This document shows positions 7,796 to 16,122 of a stretch of 64,000 nucleotides of DNA, piece by piece (positions within the stretch are counted from its first letter, which is position 1; the number at the start of each line of letters is the position of its first letter). This DNA comes from DASZBX01 sp035943635 (lineage in GTDB: Bacteria > Actinomycetota > Actinomycetes > Streptomycetales > Catenulisporaceae), in assembly GCA_035943635.1 (NCBI GenBank), contig DASZBX010000057.1, positions 1-64,000 on the forward strand. The letters run 5' to 3'. The position numbers and the translations under genes were made by a program. The notes beneath the pieces were generated by a model that ran no database searches, had not been told where the DNA came from, and saw nothing but the letters and a program-made list of their open reading frames with translations.

Positions 7796-10140
7796 CCGCG
7801 GTCCTCGACCTGGCCCGGCCGACCGCGCCGGACTGGTCGGACTTCGGCCCCACCTGCCCGCTGGGCGACACGGACTGGCAGGTCTGGGGGATCGGGCTGC
7901 TGCGCAGCGCCGGCTTCCCGGTCTCCGGCCTGAGCCGGCTCGGCGGACCGCAGGCGGCCGCGGCCGCGGCCCGGCAGCGCTCCGGCGCGGCCGGACCCGA
8001 GGAGTTCGTCGCCGCCTACGAGGCGGACGTGCGGGCCGAGTCCGCGCAGCTGGCCCGGATCGCGGCCGACGAGCGGGTCCGGCTGGCCATCGCCTGGCAG
8101 AACCGCACGGTGTACGGGCTGCTGGACTCGCTCGCCGCGGTCGGGTTGCAGGAGTCCAAGCGTCGGCGCCGGGAGCGCACCCTGGCCCTGTACTGGCAGC
8201 GGTACTGCGCCAAGGCCGAGACGATCGGCTTCTTCGGTCCCGCGGCGTGGATCTCGGTCGGGCGCACGAAGCAGGCCATGGCGGTCGAACCCGGCCCCGG
8301 CCTGGTCGGTGACAGCCGGGTGTTCTTCGAGCGCTGGGCGATCGCCGAACTGGCCGAGTGGATGGCCGCGCAGCCCGGGGCCCGCTGGTGGTTCCCGCCG
8401 ATGCTGCGGCCGGACGTGCACCTGGACGGCGCGAACCTGCTGCTGCCGAACCACGGCGTGCTGCGGCTGCGCGAGGACGAGGTCCTGGTTCTGGCGCACG
8501 CGGACGGCGACCGCAACGGCGAGGCCCTGGTGGCGGCCCTGGTCGCCGAGGAGGGCTGGGACCCGGGGACGGCGCGCGGGCGGGTGGACAAGGCCCTGGC
8601 CCGGCTGTCCCGACAGCGGGTGCTGACCTGGGACTCGAACATCCCGGTGGACGTGCGCGCGGAGGAGATCCTGCGCCGGCGGGTCCGGGCCGTCTCGGAC
8701 CCGGACCTGTACACCCGGTTCGAAGCGGTGCTGGCCGAGCTGGACCGGCTGCGCGAGCGGATCGACCGGGCGCCGGACTCCGCGGCCCTGGCCGAGGCGC
8801 TGGACCGGTTGGACGAGTTCTTCGTCGCGACCACCGGCGCGGCCGCCTCGCGCGAGCAGGGCAAGATGTACGCCGGTCGCACCCTGTGCTACCAGGACAC
8901 CCTGCGCGACGTGCGGATGGACCTGGGCGCCGACTTCCTCGACGCCGTCGCCCGCCCGCTCGGGCTGGTCGCCGAGACCGCGGACTGGTTCGCCGACCGG
9001 CTGGCCGAGCTGGTCGAGGAGCAGGTGGTGCAGCTGGTCCGCGCCGCCGCGGCCCGCAGTAGGTCCGGCACGGTCGCCCTGGCGGACGTCTGGACCCAGA
9101 TCCTGGCGCTGTTCTGGGGCGAGCACGCGACCCCGGTGCACGCCGCGACCCGGGAGCTCGCGCTCAAGTGGCGCGAGGTGCTCGACCTGGACCCGGCGTT
9201 CGACGGCCCGCGGGTGCGGTTGTCCACGGCCCGGATCGAGCAGCGGGTGCGCGAGGTCTTCGCCGCCGGCCCCCGGCGCTGGCCGCACCTGGCCGTGCAC
9301 AGCCCGGACTTGCAGGTGGTGGCCCCGTCCGTGGACGCGGTCAACGCCGGCGGGTACGAGGTGGTGCTCGGCGAGCTGCACGCCAGCCTGGCCACGCTGG
9401 ACCTGCCGTTCCTGGACTGGACCGCGGACCGCGGGTCGCTGCGGGACAAGGTCAACGCCGCGATCGGCGCGCCGCGGCTGGTGCCGCTGCTGCCGACCAT
9501 CTGGAAGCGCAACAGCGGACGGATGGTGCCGGCCCCGATCGGGGCCGCGGACCGCCTGATCGGCTTCACCCGGGCCCCGTTCGACGACCGGACCCGGATC
9601 GACCCGGCGGTGGCGATCGAGCTGCGCGAGCAGGACGGCGCCGTGACCGCGACCACCCCGGACGGCCGGGTCTGGCGGATCCCGGAACTGCTCGGGGTGC
9701 CGATCTCGATCATCGCCGCCGACGCCTTCAAGATCGGCCTGGACCGCCCGCACACGCCCCGGATCACCCTGGACGAGCTGGTGCTCTTCCGGGAGACCTG
9801 GCGGGTGCCGGTGGGGTCGATCCCGCTGCCCGGCAAGCCGGACCGCCACCGCGACTACCTCGCGGTCCGGCAGTGGCTGGCCGAGCACTCCCTGCCCGAC
9901 CACGCGTTCGTCAAATTCCCCGAGGAGGTCAAGCCCGCCCTGGTCGACTTCACCAGCCCGACGCTGGTGCTGTCCTTCGCCACCGTCGCAAGGACGGCGC
10001 GCCAGCTCGACGCCAGCGCCGTCGTGACCCTCAGCGAGCCGTTGCCGGCCCCGTCAGGCGAATCCTGGCTGCCGGACCGTGACGGCGAGCACTACATCAG
10101 CGAGCTGCGGCTCCAGATCAGCAGGAAGGCACCGCAATGA
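7792..10140 (+). CDS. stand-alone lantibiotic dehydratase N-domain-like protein (LanB/PEARL-like)
   Basis: A 782-residue protein related to the large tRNA-dependent domain of class I lantibiotic dehydratases. The hallmark is the Arg/Lys-rich helix followed by 'LYWQRYCAKAETIGFFGP' (about 133-150), matching the LanB 'RY..R.ETIGFFGP' block. The C-terminal half carries LanB-like sheet segments ('VVLGELHASLAT', 'ITLDELVLFRETWRVP'). Length fits a LanB N-terminal domain without the elimination domain. No precursor peptide, cyclase or elimination domain is seen nearby. Known stand-alone homologues include peptide aminoacyl-tRNA ligases (PEARLs), so an aminoacyl-tRNA-dependent amide or ester bond is plausible. 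Start GTG at 7792 overlaps the previous stop. Confidence 0.82.
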   Translation: MTAVLDLARPTAPDWSDFGPTCPLGDTDWQVWGIGLLRSAGFPVSGLSRLGGPQAAAAAARQRSGAAGPEEFVAAYEADVRAESAQLARIAADERVRLAIAWQNRTVYGLLDSLAAVGLQESKRRRRERTLALYWQRYCAKAETIGFFGPAAWISVGRTKQAMAVEPGPGLVGDSRVFFERWAIAELAEWMAAQPGARWWFPPMLRPDVHLDGANLLLPNHGVLRLREDEVLVLAHADGDRNGEALVAALVAEEGWDPGTARGRVDKALARLSRQRVLTWDSNIPVDVRAEEILRRRVRAVSDPDLYTRFEAVLAELDRLRERIDRAPDSAALAEALDRLDEFFVATTGAAASREQGKMYAGRTLCYQDTLRDVRMDLGADFLDAVARPLGLVAETADWFADRLAELVEEQVVQLVRAAAARSRSGTVALADVWTQILALFWGEHATPVHAATRELALKWREVLDLDPAFDGPRVRLSTARIEQRVREVFAAGPRRWPHLAVHSPDLQVVAPSVDAVNAGGYEVVLGELHASLATLDLPFLDWTADRGSLRDKVNAAIGAPRLVPLLPTIWKRNSGRMVPAPIGAADRLIGFTRAPFDDRTRIDPAVAIELREQDGAVTATTPDGRVWRIPELLGVPISIIAADAFKIGLDRPHTPRITLDELVLFRETWRVPVGSIPLPGKPDRHRDYLAVRQWLAEHSLPDHAFVKFPEEVKPALVDFTSPTLVLSFATVARTARQLDASAVVTLSEPLPAPSGESWLPDRDGEHYISELRLQISRKAPQ

Positions 10141-11219
10141 CCGTTCTCGTCCCGGAGCGCGAGGGGATCCACAGCCGCCCGCTGCCCACTTGGGACACCG
10201 ACATCGTCGCGACGATCGGCAGAACCCCGCTGGTCGCCCTCGACAGGCTGTTCAATCCGACCCGGTTCCAGGTCTTCGCCAAGGTGGAGCGGTTCAACCC
10301 GGGCGGCAGCATCAAGGACCGGGCGGCCCGCTCGATGATCGAGCGGGCGCTGGAGACCGGGGCGCTGACCCCGGGGGTGTCCACCGTGGTGGAGTCCTCC
10401 TCCGGCAATCTGGCGATCGCCCTGGCCCAGCTGTGCAACTTCTACCGGCTCAACCTGATCTGCGTGGTCGACCCGCGCACCACGGCGCAGAACCTCTCGA
10501 TCATGCGGGCCTACGGGGCCCGGATCGAAGTGGTCGAGCACCGGGACCCGGCCACCGGCGAGTTCCTGCCGGCCCGGATCAACCGGGTCAAGGCCCTGCT
10601 GGAGTCCACCCCGAACTCCTTCTGGCCGAACCAGTACGCCAACGAGTACAACGCGCGGGCGCACCGGTCCACGATGCGCGAGATCGTCGACGCCCTGCCC
10701 GGCGGGGTGGACTACCTGTTCCTGGCCGCCGGGACCTGCGGCACGCTGCGCGGGTGCGCCGAGTACGTCCGGGAGAACTCCCTGGACATCTCGGTGATCG
10801 CGGTGGACGCGGTGGGCAGTGTGATCTTCGGCCCGCCGGAGCCGTGGGAGAAGACGCACCGGCGCACCATCCCCGGGCACGGCGCCGCGGTGGTCCCGGC
10901 CCTGCTGCGCCCGGGCCTGGCCGACCGGGTGGTGAAGGTCACCGACGCGGACTGCATCCTCGGCTGCCGCCAGCTGCTGGCCCAGGAGTCGATCCTGGCC
11001 GGCGGGTCCTCCGGCGGGGTGATCGCGGCGCTGCTGCGGGCCTCGTCCTGGATCGAGCCGGGCGCGGTGTGCGTGGCGGTCCTGCCGGACGGCGGGGACC
11101 GCTACCTGGACACCATCTACTCCGACCAGTGGGTGGAGTCGTACCTGAACCAGTACCTGTCCGCGCCGGAACCGGCACCGGCGGCCGAAGCAGAACGGAG
11201 TGTGCTATGCGAATCCTGA
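10137..11219 (+). CDS. SbnA-like PLP synthase for the 2,3-diaminopropionate precursor
   Basis: Cysteine-synthase-family enzyme (360 residues). The PLP lysine is in 'NPGGSIKDRAA' (Lys60) and the phosphate/substrate loop is 'ESSSGNLAIAL'. The C-terminal 'SILAGGSSGGVIAAL' glycine loop is also present. In staphyloferrin B biosynthesis SbnA joins O-phosphoserine and glutamate to form N-(2-amino-2-carboxyethyl)-glutamate. Assignment to that branch rests mostly on the next gene being SbnB-like. The ATG overlaps the previous TGA, and the stop lies inside the SbnB-like gene. An alternative role as plain cysteine synthase is less likely in this context. Confidence 0.85.
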   Translation: MTVLVPEREGIHSRPLPTWDTDIVATIGRTPLVALDRLFNPTRFQVFAKVERFNPGGSIKDRAARSMIERALETGALTPGVSTVVESSSGNLAIALAQLCNFYRLNLICVVDPRTTAQNLSIMRAYGARIEVVEHRDPATGEFLPARINRVKALLESTPNSFWPNQYANEYNARAHRSTMREIVDALPGGVDYLFLAAGTCGTLRGCAEYVRENSLDISVIAVDAVGSVIFGPPEPWEKTHRRTIPGHGAAVVPALLRPGLADRVVKVTDADCILGCRQLLAQESILAGGSSGGVIAALLRASSWIEPGAVCVAVLPDGGDRYLDTIYSDQWVESYLNQYLSAPEPAPAAEAERSVLCES

Positions 11220-12250
11220 GTCACGACGACGTCGACGCGGCGCTGGCGGGCCGGGAGAGGGCCGTGCTGGACGCGGTACGCGCCGCCTACGTCCTGCACG
11301 AGCAGGGCCAGTCCCAGATCCCCTTCTCCTCCTTCCTGCGCCCGCCGGTCCGGCCCGGCTCGCGGATCATCTCGCTGCCGGCCTACCTGGGCGGCCCGGA
11401 GCCGGTCATGGGTCTGAAGTGGATCTCCTCCTTCCCAGAGAACACCGGGCGCGGGCTCCAGCGGGCCGCGTCGGTGTGCATCCTCAACGACCTGGAGACC
11501 GGCTACCCGACGGCCCTGCTCGAAGGCAGCCAGATCTCCGCGGCGCGCACCGCGGCCAGCGCCGCGCTGGCCAGCGGACTGCTCCAGGGCGGGCGCTCGG
11601 TGCGCAGCGTCGGGATCGTCGGCTGCGGCACGATCAACCACCGGGTGGTGAAGTTCCTGACGGTCGTGCACCCGGAGATCGAGACGGTGGTCTTGCAGGA
11701 CGTGGTCGGGGCGCACGCGGAGATCTCCGCGGCGCAGCTGGCCGCCGAGTACCCGGGCATCGCGTTCCGGGCCGGCGACCTGGCCGACGCGCTCGGCGCC
11801 GACACCGTGAGCATCGCCACCACCGACTCCTCGCACTGGCTGAACCTGGCCGACTACCCGGCCCGCCCGGCCGGGCAGGTGATCTTGCACCTGTCGCTGC
11901 GGGACCTGAGCACCTCCTCGATCCTGGACGCGTACAACATGGTCGACGACACCGATCACGCGGTGCGCGAGGAGACCTCGCTGCACCACGCCGAGCGGGC
12001 CGTGGGCCACCGCGGCTTCGTGCACGCCGAGATCGGCCGGCTGCTGACCGAGCAGACCCGGCCCTGGGCGGGCGCGCCGGCCGTGGTCTTCTCCCCCTTC
12101 GGCCTGGGCATCCTGGACCTGGCGGTCTGCGCGGCCGTGCTCAAGGCCGCCACCGAGACCGGCCTGGGCACGCGGTTCGACGGCTTCGAGCCGGGCAGCC
12201 ACCGAGTCACCTCCCGCCGCGTCGGCGACCTGGCCGGGAGCGTGGCATGA
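11207..12250 (+). CDS. SbnB-like dehydrogenase (2,3-diaminopropionate-forming), ornithine cyclodeaminase family
   Basis: A 347-residue ornithine-cyclodeaminase/mu-crystallin-family protein. It shows the SbnB-type block 'GLKWISSFPENTGRGL', then 'GYPTALLEGSQISAARTAA', and a Rossmann loop 'VGIVGCGTINHRVV'. SbnB oxidatively cleaves the SbnA product to L-2,3-diaminopropionate and 2-oxoglutarate. The ATG at 11207 lies 13 bases inside the SbnA-like gene, after a CGGAG ribosome site. Adjacent SbnA and SbnB homologues are a reliable sign of diaminopropionate supply in natural-product clusters. The building block is therefore a strong inference. Confidence 0.88.
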   Translation: MRILSHDDVDAALAGRERAVLDAVRAAYVLHEQGQSQIPFSSFLRPPVRPGSRIISLPAYLGGPEPVMGLKWISSFPENTGRGLQRAASVCILNDLETGYPTALLEGSQISAARTAASAALASGLLQGGRSVRSVGIVGCGTINHRVVKFLTVVHPEIETVVLQDVVGAHAEISAAQLAAEYPGIAFRAGDLADALGADTVSIATTDSSHWLNLADYPARPAGQVILHLSLRDLSTSSILDAYNMVDDTDHAVREETSLHHAERAVGHRGFVHAEIGRLLTEQTRPWAGAPAVVFSPFGLGILDLAVCAAVLKAATETGLGTRFDGFEPGSHRVTSRRVGDLAGSVA

Positions 12251-13032
12251 GCACCCCGGCGAACGAGACCGCGACCGCGGCCGGGCAGCTGTTCCCGGCC
12301 GGGTCCAAGGCCCTGGTCACCGGCGCCTCCCGGGGCATCGGCGCGGCCATCGCGCTGTCCCTGGCCGCGCAGGGCTGCGACGTGGCGCTGAACTACCACG
12401 CCAGCGCGGCCAAGGCCGAGGAGGTGGCCGAGCAGATCAGGCTGCTGGGACGCGAGGCGCTGCTGGTCCGGGCGGACGTCGCCCAGGAGGCCCAGGTGTC
12501 CGCGATGTTCAAGCAGGTGCGCGCGGCCTGGGGCCGGCTGGACGTGGCCGTGTGCAACTCCGGGGTCACCTCGGACGGCCACATGGCGGCGATGAGCCAG
12601 GCCAAGTGGCAGGACGTGATCGGCACCAACCTGACCGGCGCGTTCCTGACCGCCCGGGAGGCGACCAAGGCGATGTACGCCACCGGCGGGGCGATCGTGT
12701 TCATCGCCTCCACCAGCGGCATCGCCGGCCGGGTGGGCCAGGCCAACTACGCGGCCAGCAAGGGCGGGGTGATCACCATGGCCAAGACCCTGGCCTACGA
12801 GGTCGCCGCGCGCGGCATCCGGGTCAACGTGGTGGCGCCCGGCTTCATCGACACCGACATGGTCAAGAAGGTGCCCCCGGCCCAGCTCAAGGAGGCCCTG
12901 CAGGCGATCCCGCTGGGCCGGGTGGGCCGGCCCGAGGAGGTGGCCCAGGCGGTCTCCTTCCTGGCCAGCCCGGCCGCCTCGTACATCACCGCCAAGGTCC
13001 TGACAGTCGACGGCGGAATGCTCTACAGCTGA
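12247..13032 (+). CDS. 3-oxoacyl-ACP reductase (FabG-like ketoreductase)
   Basis: Short-chain dehydrogenase of 261 residues. The cofactor loop is TGASRGIG (25-32), followed by 'NSG' and the catalytic set Ser155, Tyr168 and Lys172 ('IASTSG ... NYAASK'). The tail 'VNVVAPGFIDTDM' is typical of FabG. It reduces beta-ketoacyl-ACP to hydroxyacyl-ACP in the proposed polyene PKS. The start overlaps the SbnB-like stop (ATGA), tying the amino-acid and polyketide genes into one operon. Confidence 0.93.
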   Translation: MSTPANETATAAGQLFPAGSKALVTGASRGIGAAIALSLAAQGCDVALNYHASAAKAEEVAEQIRLLGREALLVRADVAQEAQVSAMFKQVRAAWGRLDVAVCNSGVTSDGHMAAMSQAKWQDVIGTNLTGAFLTAREATKAMYATGGAIVFIASTSGIAGRVGQANYAASKGGVITMAKTLAYEVAARGIRVNVVAPGFIDTDMVKKVPPAQLKEALQAIPLGRVGRPEEVAQAVSFLASPAASYITAKVLTVDGGMLYS

Positions 13033-13087
13033 TCCATACCACTTCAGATATCCCCCTACCGACAAGAACCCAGAAGGGAACACCCAA

Positions 13088-13378
13088 GTGTCCGTCACCA
13101 CCTACGAGGACGTCCGCGCCCAGGCCGAGCAGCGCCTCGCGAAGAACCTGAAGGTCAAGACGATGATCATCGACCGGCTCGGTCTGGAGGCCGAGGCCGA
13201 GATCGTCTCCGACAACCAGCCGCTGTTCGGCCGCGGCCTGGAGATGGACTCGCTCGACACCCTGGAGGTGGTCGTCCTGGTCAACAACGAGTTCGACGTG
13301 CTGATCAGCGACGACGACTTCGAGGCGTTCGGCTCCATCAACGCCCTGGTCGACTTCATCGAAGCCCGCGAGGCATGA
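13088..13378 (+). CDS. acyl carrier protein (second ACP)
   Basis: A 96-residue ACP starting at GTG 13088 after an AAGGGA site. The phosphopantetheine attachment motif is 'RGLEMDSLDTLEVV' (Ser55), followed by the acidic stretch 'SDDDFEAFGSINALVDFI' typical of extending ACPs. It lies between the ketoreductase and the dehydratase genes and is probably the carrier on which the polyketide chain is elongated. A 55-base C-rich gap separates it from the ketoreductase, the longest gap so far in the operon. Confidence 0.9.
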   Translation: MSVTTYEDVRAQAEQRLAKNLKVKTMIIDRLGLEAEAEIVSDNQPLFGRGLEMDSLDTLEVVVLVNNEFDVLISDDDFEAFGSINALVDFIEAREA

Positions 13379-13379
13379 G

Positions 13380-13922
13380 ATGACCGTCACGCTGGAGGCG
13401 GCGGCGCCCGGGCCGGCCACGGCGCCGGCCAAGGCGCCCGCGCAGAAGTTCGCCTACTCCTCCGACGACATCAAGCGGATGCTGCCGCACCGCTGGCCGA
13501 TGCTGATGATCGACCGCGCGTACGACGTCGTCCCCGGCGCCAGCGGGCGCGGGATCAAGAGCGTCTCGGTGAACGAGCCCTTCTTCGCCGGACACTACCC
13601 GGACCACTCGATCATGCCCGGCGTGATGATCGTCGAGGCGATGGCCCAGCTGGTCGCGGTGGTCTACGTGGCCGAACTGGTCGAGGCCGCCCGCGACGGG
13701 GCCCCGGTGGACCAGGCCGAGGCCTCCGGCAGCGTCGGCTACCTCGGCTCGATCAGCTCGATGAAGTTCTCCCGGCTGGTCGTCCCCGGCGACCAGCTGC
13801 TCCTGGAGGCCAAGCTCGGCCAGCGGCTCGGTGCCCTGCGCTCGGTCTCGGTCCGGGCCAGCGTGGGCACCGAATTGGCCGCGGCCGGCTCGCTGATCGT
13901 CACCACGGAGCGCAAGGGCTGA
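13380..13922 (+). CDS. FabZ-like 3-hydroxyacyl-ACP dehydratase
   Basis: Hotdog-fold dehydratase of 180 residues. Key blocks are 'LPHRWPMLMIDR' and 'FFAGHYPDHSIMPGVM' followed by 'IVEAMAQ', which give the catalytic His72 and Glu86. A ~22-residue Ala/Pro N-terminal extension precedes the fold. It starts 1 base after the ACP stop. Repeated KR and DH steps with no enoyl reductase in the cluster would yield conjugated double bonds, consistent with a polyene chain. Confidence 0.93.
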   Translation: MTVTLEAAAPGPATAPAKAPAQKFAYSSDDIKRMLPHRWPMLMIDRAYDVVPGASGRGIKSVSVNEPFFAGHYPDHSIMPGVMIVEAMAQLVAVVYVAELVEAARDGAPVDQAEASGSVGYLGSISSMKFSRLVVPGDQLLLEAKLGQRLGALRSVSVRASVGTELAAAGSLIVTTERKG

Positions 13923-13987
13923 TCCGGGCGCCCGGCCCAGCCGACGAACCTTACCCAGTACGACCGTGAATGCAAAGGAGGTGTCTC

Positions 13988-16093
13988 ATGTCCATCACGA
14001 TCCGCCCGTACCACGACGGCGACGCGCACGACATCGCGGAGCTCTACCGCCGGCACCCGGACAACCCGAATCCGGTGGACGGCGGGGTCAGCGGCACCGA
14101 ACTGGCCTGCGAGCTGTCCGAGCGCGAGACGGCCACGTTCCTGGTGGCCGAGGACGAGGGGCGGGTGGTGGGCACCTTCGGCCTGTTCCACAGCACCGGC
14201 CGCCGGTGCGCCCGGGCCGGGGAGCTGATCGCCGACATGTTCTTCGTCGCCCCGGCCTACCGCAACGGGGTGCTCACCGGCCGCCTGTTCACCGAGGCGG
14301 TCGAGCAGATGATCAAGGGCGGATGCCTGGTGTTGCGGTTGACCGTGAACCCGGCGAACGCCGTGGCCTTCAAGTTGTACCGACGAGTCGGGTGCGTGTC
14401 CGTAGGACAGGTCGTACCCGGAGAGGACGGCAATATCGAACTGCACAACTACCTTCCGCTGATCCTGCGCAGCGTCTACCCGGACCTGGGCCCCGAGGTG
14501 CGCCGCGCCCTCGGCGGGATGAGCAGCTTCGGCGGCGTCACCGAGGCCCGCGACGACCAGCTGCGCTCGGACGTGACCGAGGTGGACGGCGTGCGCACGG
14601 TCCGCTACTCCATGGCGGCGCCGCCGTACCACCTCAACGCCCTGGTGGACGTGGACCGCGGCGCGGTCGTGCAGGCCGAACTGGCCGGGCCCGGCCCGGA
14701 CGACAGCCGCCCGCTGCGGATCACCGCGCCGCCGTACCAGGTGGCCCCGGCGCTCCCGGCCCGGGCCCACCGCTTCGGCGGCGCAGGCGTCACCTGCGAG
14801 GTGGACGGCGCGGACGGCACCCTGCGCGTCTTCGCGGACGGGCAGACCGGCCCGGTCCTGGTCTCCACCTGGCCGTCCGGCGGCTCGGACTCGGCCGGCT
14901 GGCGCGAGAGCCAGCCGCTGGACCTGGAGATCAGCGCCGCCGATGCCGGCGTGCGGATCGTCGAACACTGCGACGGCCGGGAGTTCGCCGGCGTCGTCGC
15001 CTTCGCCGGCGGCGTGCTGAGCCAGGAGTTCGAGTCCGGCGAGCGGCGCGGCCGGGTCTTCCAGTCGATCGGACTGCGCCAGGGCGCGTTCGCCCGCGGC
15101 GGACCGGCCGCCGACCCGGCCGGCAGCCCGATCGGCCTGGGCATCGGGGTGCGCGACTCCTCCGAGGTCGTCGCCGCCTCCCCGCTGGCCGACCCCGGCG
15201 AGGAGCTGACCTGGACCGGGGACGCGGTGCGGATCACCGTGCCGGTCCGGGAGGAGATCCGCCTGGTGCACAGCACGCTGCTCGAACGGCGGCTCACGGC
15301 CGACCCGGACGGCGTGGCCCGGCTGCGCACGGTGCTCGGCCCCGTGCCGGGCTCCGGACCCGCCGCCGGGACCCGGGCACCCGCCGCGGCCGGCCACCCG
15401 GCCGACCAGCCGCCCGCGGCCGCCGAGGCGGTCCGCGCGCTGCGGATGGACGCGGCCGCCGGCGGCCTGGTCGGCTGGTCCGAAGGCCCGGCCAAGGTAC
15501 TGCGCAGCCCGTTCCCGCGCACCCGCGCCTTCGGCTACAACCCGCGCTGGTCGGCCGGGATGTGGGTCACCCCGGAGCGCGACCGGTCCAGCCGCGAGAG
15601 CGGACTGGGCTGGGGGCTGCGGACCGGCCAGGCCTGGGTGGAGAAGCACCCGCTCGGCCTGTACGAGCCGCAGCAGCGGATCGGCTGGGAACTGACCGAG
15701 CCCGACGGCCCGGCCGGCCCCCTGCTCGCCCACGTCCAGGCCCCCGAGGCGGCCGAGGAGATCGTCTTGTGGCTCACCCCGAACACCCCGCGGGAGACCG
15801 CGGTCCTGGTCGAGACCGCCGGCGTGCGCCGGGAACTGGACACCGCCGGGTTCCGCCGGCTGTGGGCGGCGGCCGCCGCGATCCGGCTCACCGGTGACCG
15901 CTGGCTCGAATGCCGGCCCGTGGACGCGGCCGCCGGCCACGCCGAACTCGTCCTGCGCACCACCGCCTCCGGCCTGCTGATCGGCTGCGTGGCCGGGGCC
16001 GACGGCCCGCACGGCGCCGACTGCACCTGGCGCTTCCAGATCCACCAGAACCCCCCGTTCCAGCCCGGCGACCAGCCGGAACCCGCCAACTAA
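13988..16093 (+). CDS. GNAT acetyltransferase fused to a large unknown domain
   Basis: A 701-residue protein. Residues 1 to about 150 form a GNAT fold ('ITIRPYHDGDAHDIAELYRR' start, acetyl-CoA loop region 'FFVAPAYRNGVLTGRLF', 'NPANAVAFKLYRRVG'). The remaining ~550 residues are not recognised. They look beta-rich, with many short hydrophobic strands, an Ala/Pro linker near 455-480, and Trp/Gly-rich segments ('GLGWGLRTGQAWVEKHPLG'). The ATG at 13988 follows AAAGGAGGTG. The gene sits between the dehydratase and GcvT-like genes, so the protein probably acylates or tailors the product. The fusion partner is a gap in annotation. Confidence 0.75.
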   Translation: MSITIRPYHDGDAHDIAELYRRHPDNPNPVDGGVSGTELACELSERETATFLVAEDEGRVVGTFGLFHSTGRRCARAGELIADMFFVAPAYRNGVLTGRLFTEAVEQMIKGGCLVLRLTVNPANAVAFKLYRRVGCVSVGQVVPGEDGNIELHNYLPLILRSVYPDLGPEVRRALGGMSSFGGVTEARDDQLRSDVTEVDGVRTVRYSMAAPPYHLNALVDVDRGAVVQAELAGPGPDDSRPLRITAPPYQVAPALPARAHRFGGAGVTCEVDGADGTLRVFADGQTGPVLVSTWPSGGSDSAGWRESQPLDLEISAADAGVRIVEHCDGREFAGVVAFAGGVLSQEFESGERRGRVFQSIGLRQGAFARGGPAADPAGSPIGLGIGVRDSSEVVAASPLADPGEELTWTGDAVRITVPVREEIRLVHSTLLERRLTADPDGVARLRTVLGPVPGSGPAAGTRAPAAAGHPADQPPAAAEAVRALRMDAAAGGLVGWSEGPAKVLRSPFPRTRAFGYNPRWSAGMWVTPERDRSSRESGLGWGLRTGQAWVEKHPLGLYEPQQRIGWELTEPDGPAGPLLAHVQAPEAAEEIVLWLTPNTPRETAVLVETAGVRRELDTAGFRRLWAAAAAIRLTGDRWLECRPVDAAAGHAELVLRTTASGLLIGCVAGADGPHGADCTWRFQIHQNPPFQPGDQPEPAN

Positions 16094-16122
16094 CCCGTAT
16101 CCCGGAAGGAACCCCGTACGCC

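Noticed and set aside
7645..9903. A 752-codon reverse-strand open frame opposite the LanB-like gene
   Set aside because: It is rich in Arg, Gly, Pro and His as expected of antisense in GC-rich codon-biased DNA. The plus strand encodes a recognisable LanB-like protein with operon overlaps.
6595..13100. RiPP precursor peptide for the LanB-like protein
   Set aside because: Gaps between genes are under 60 bases and genes overlap. No small ORF with a leader plus Ser/Thr/Cys-rich core was seen.
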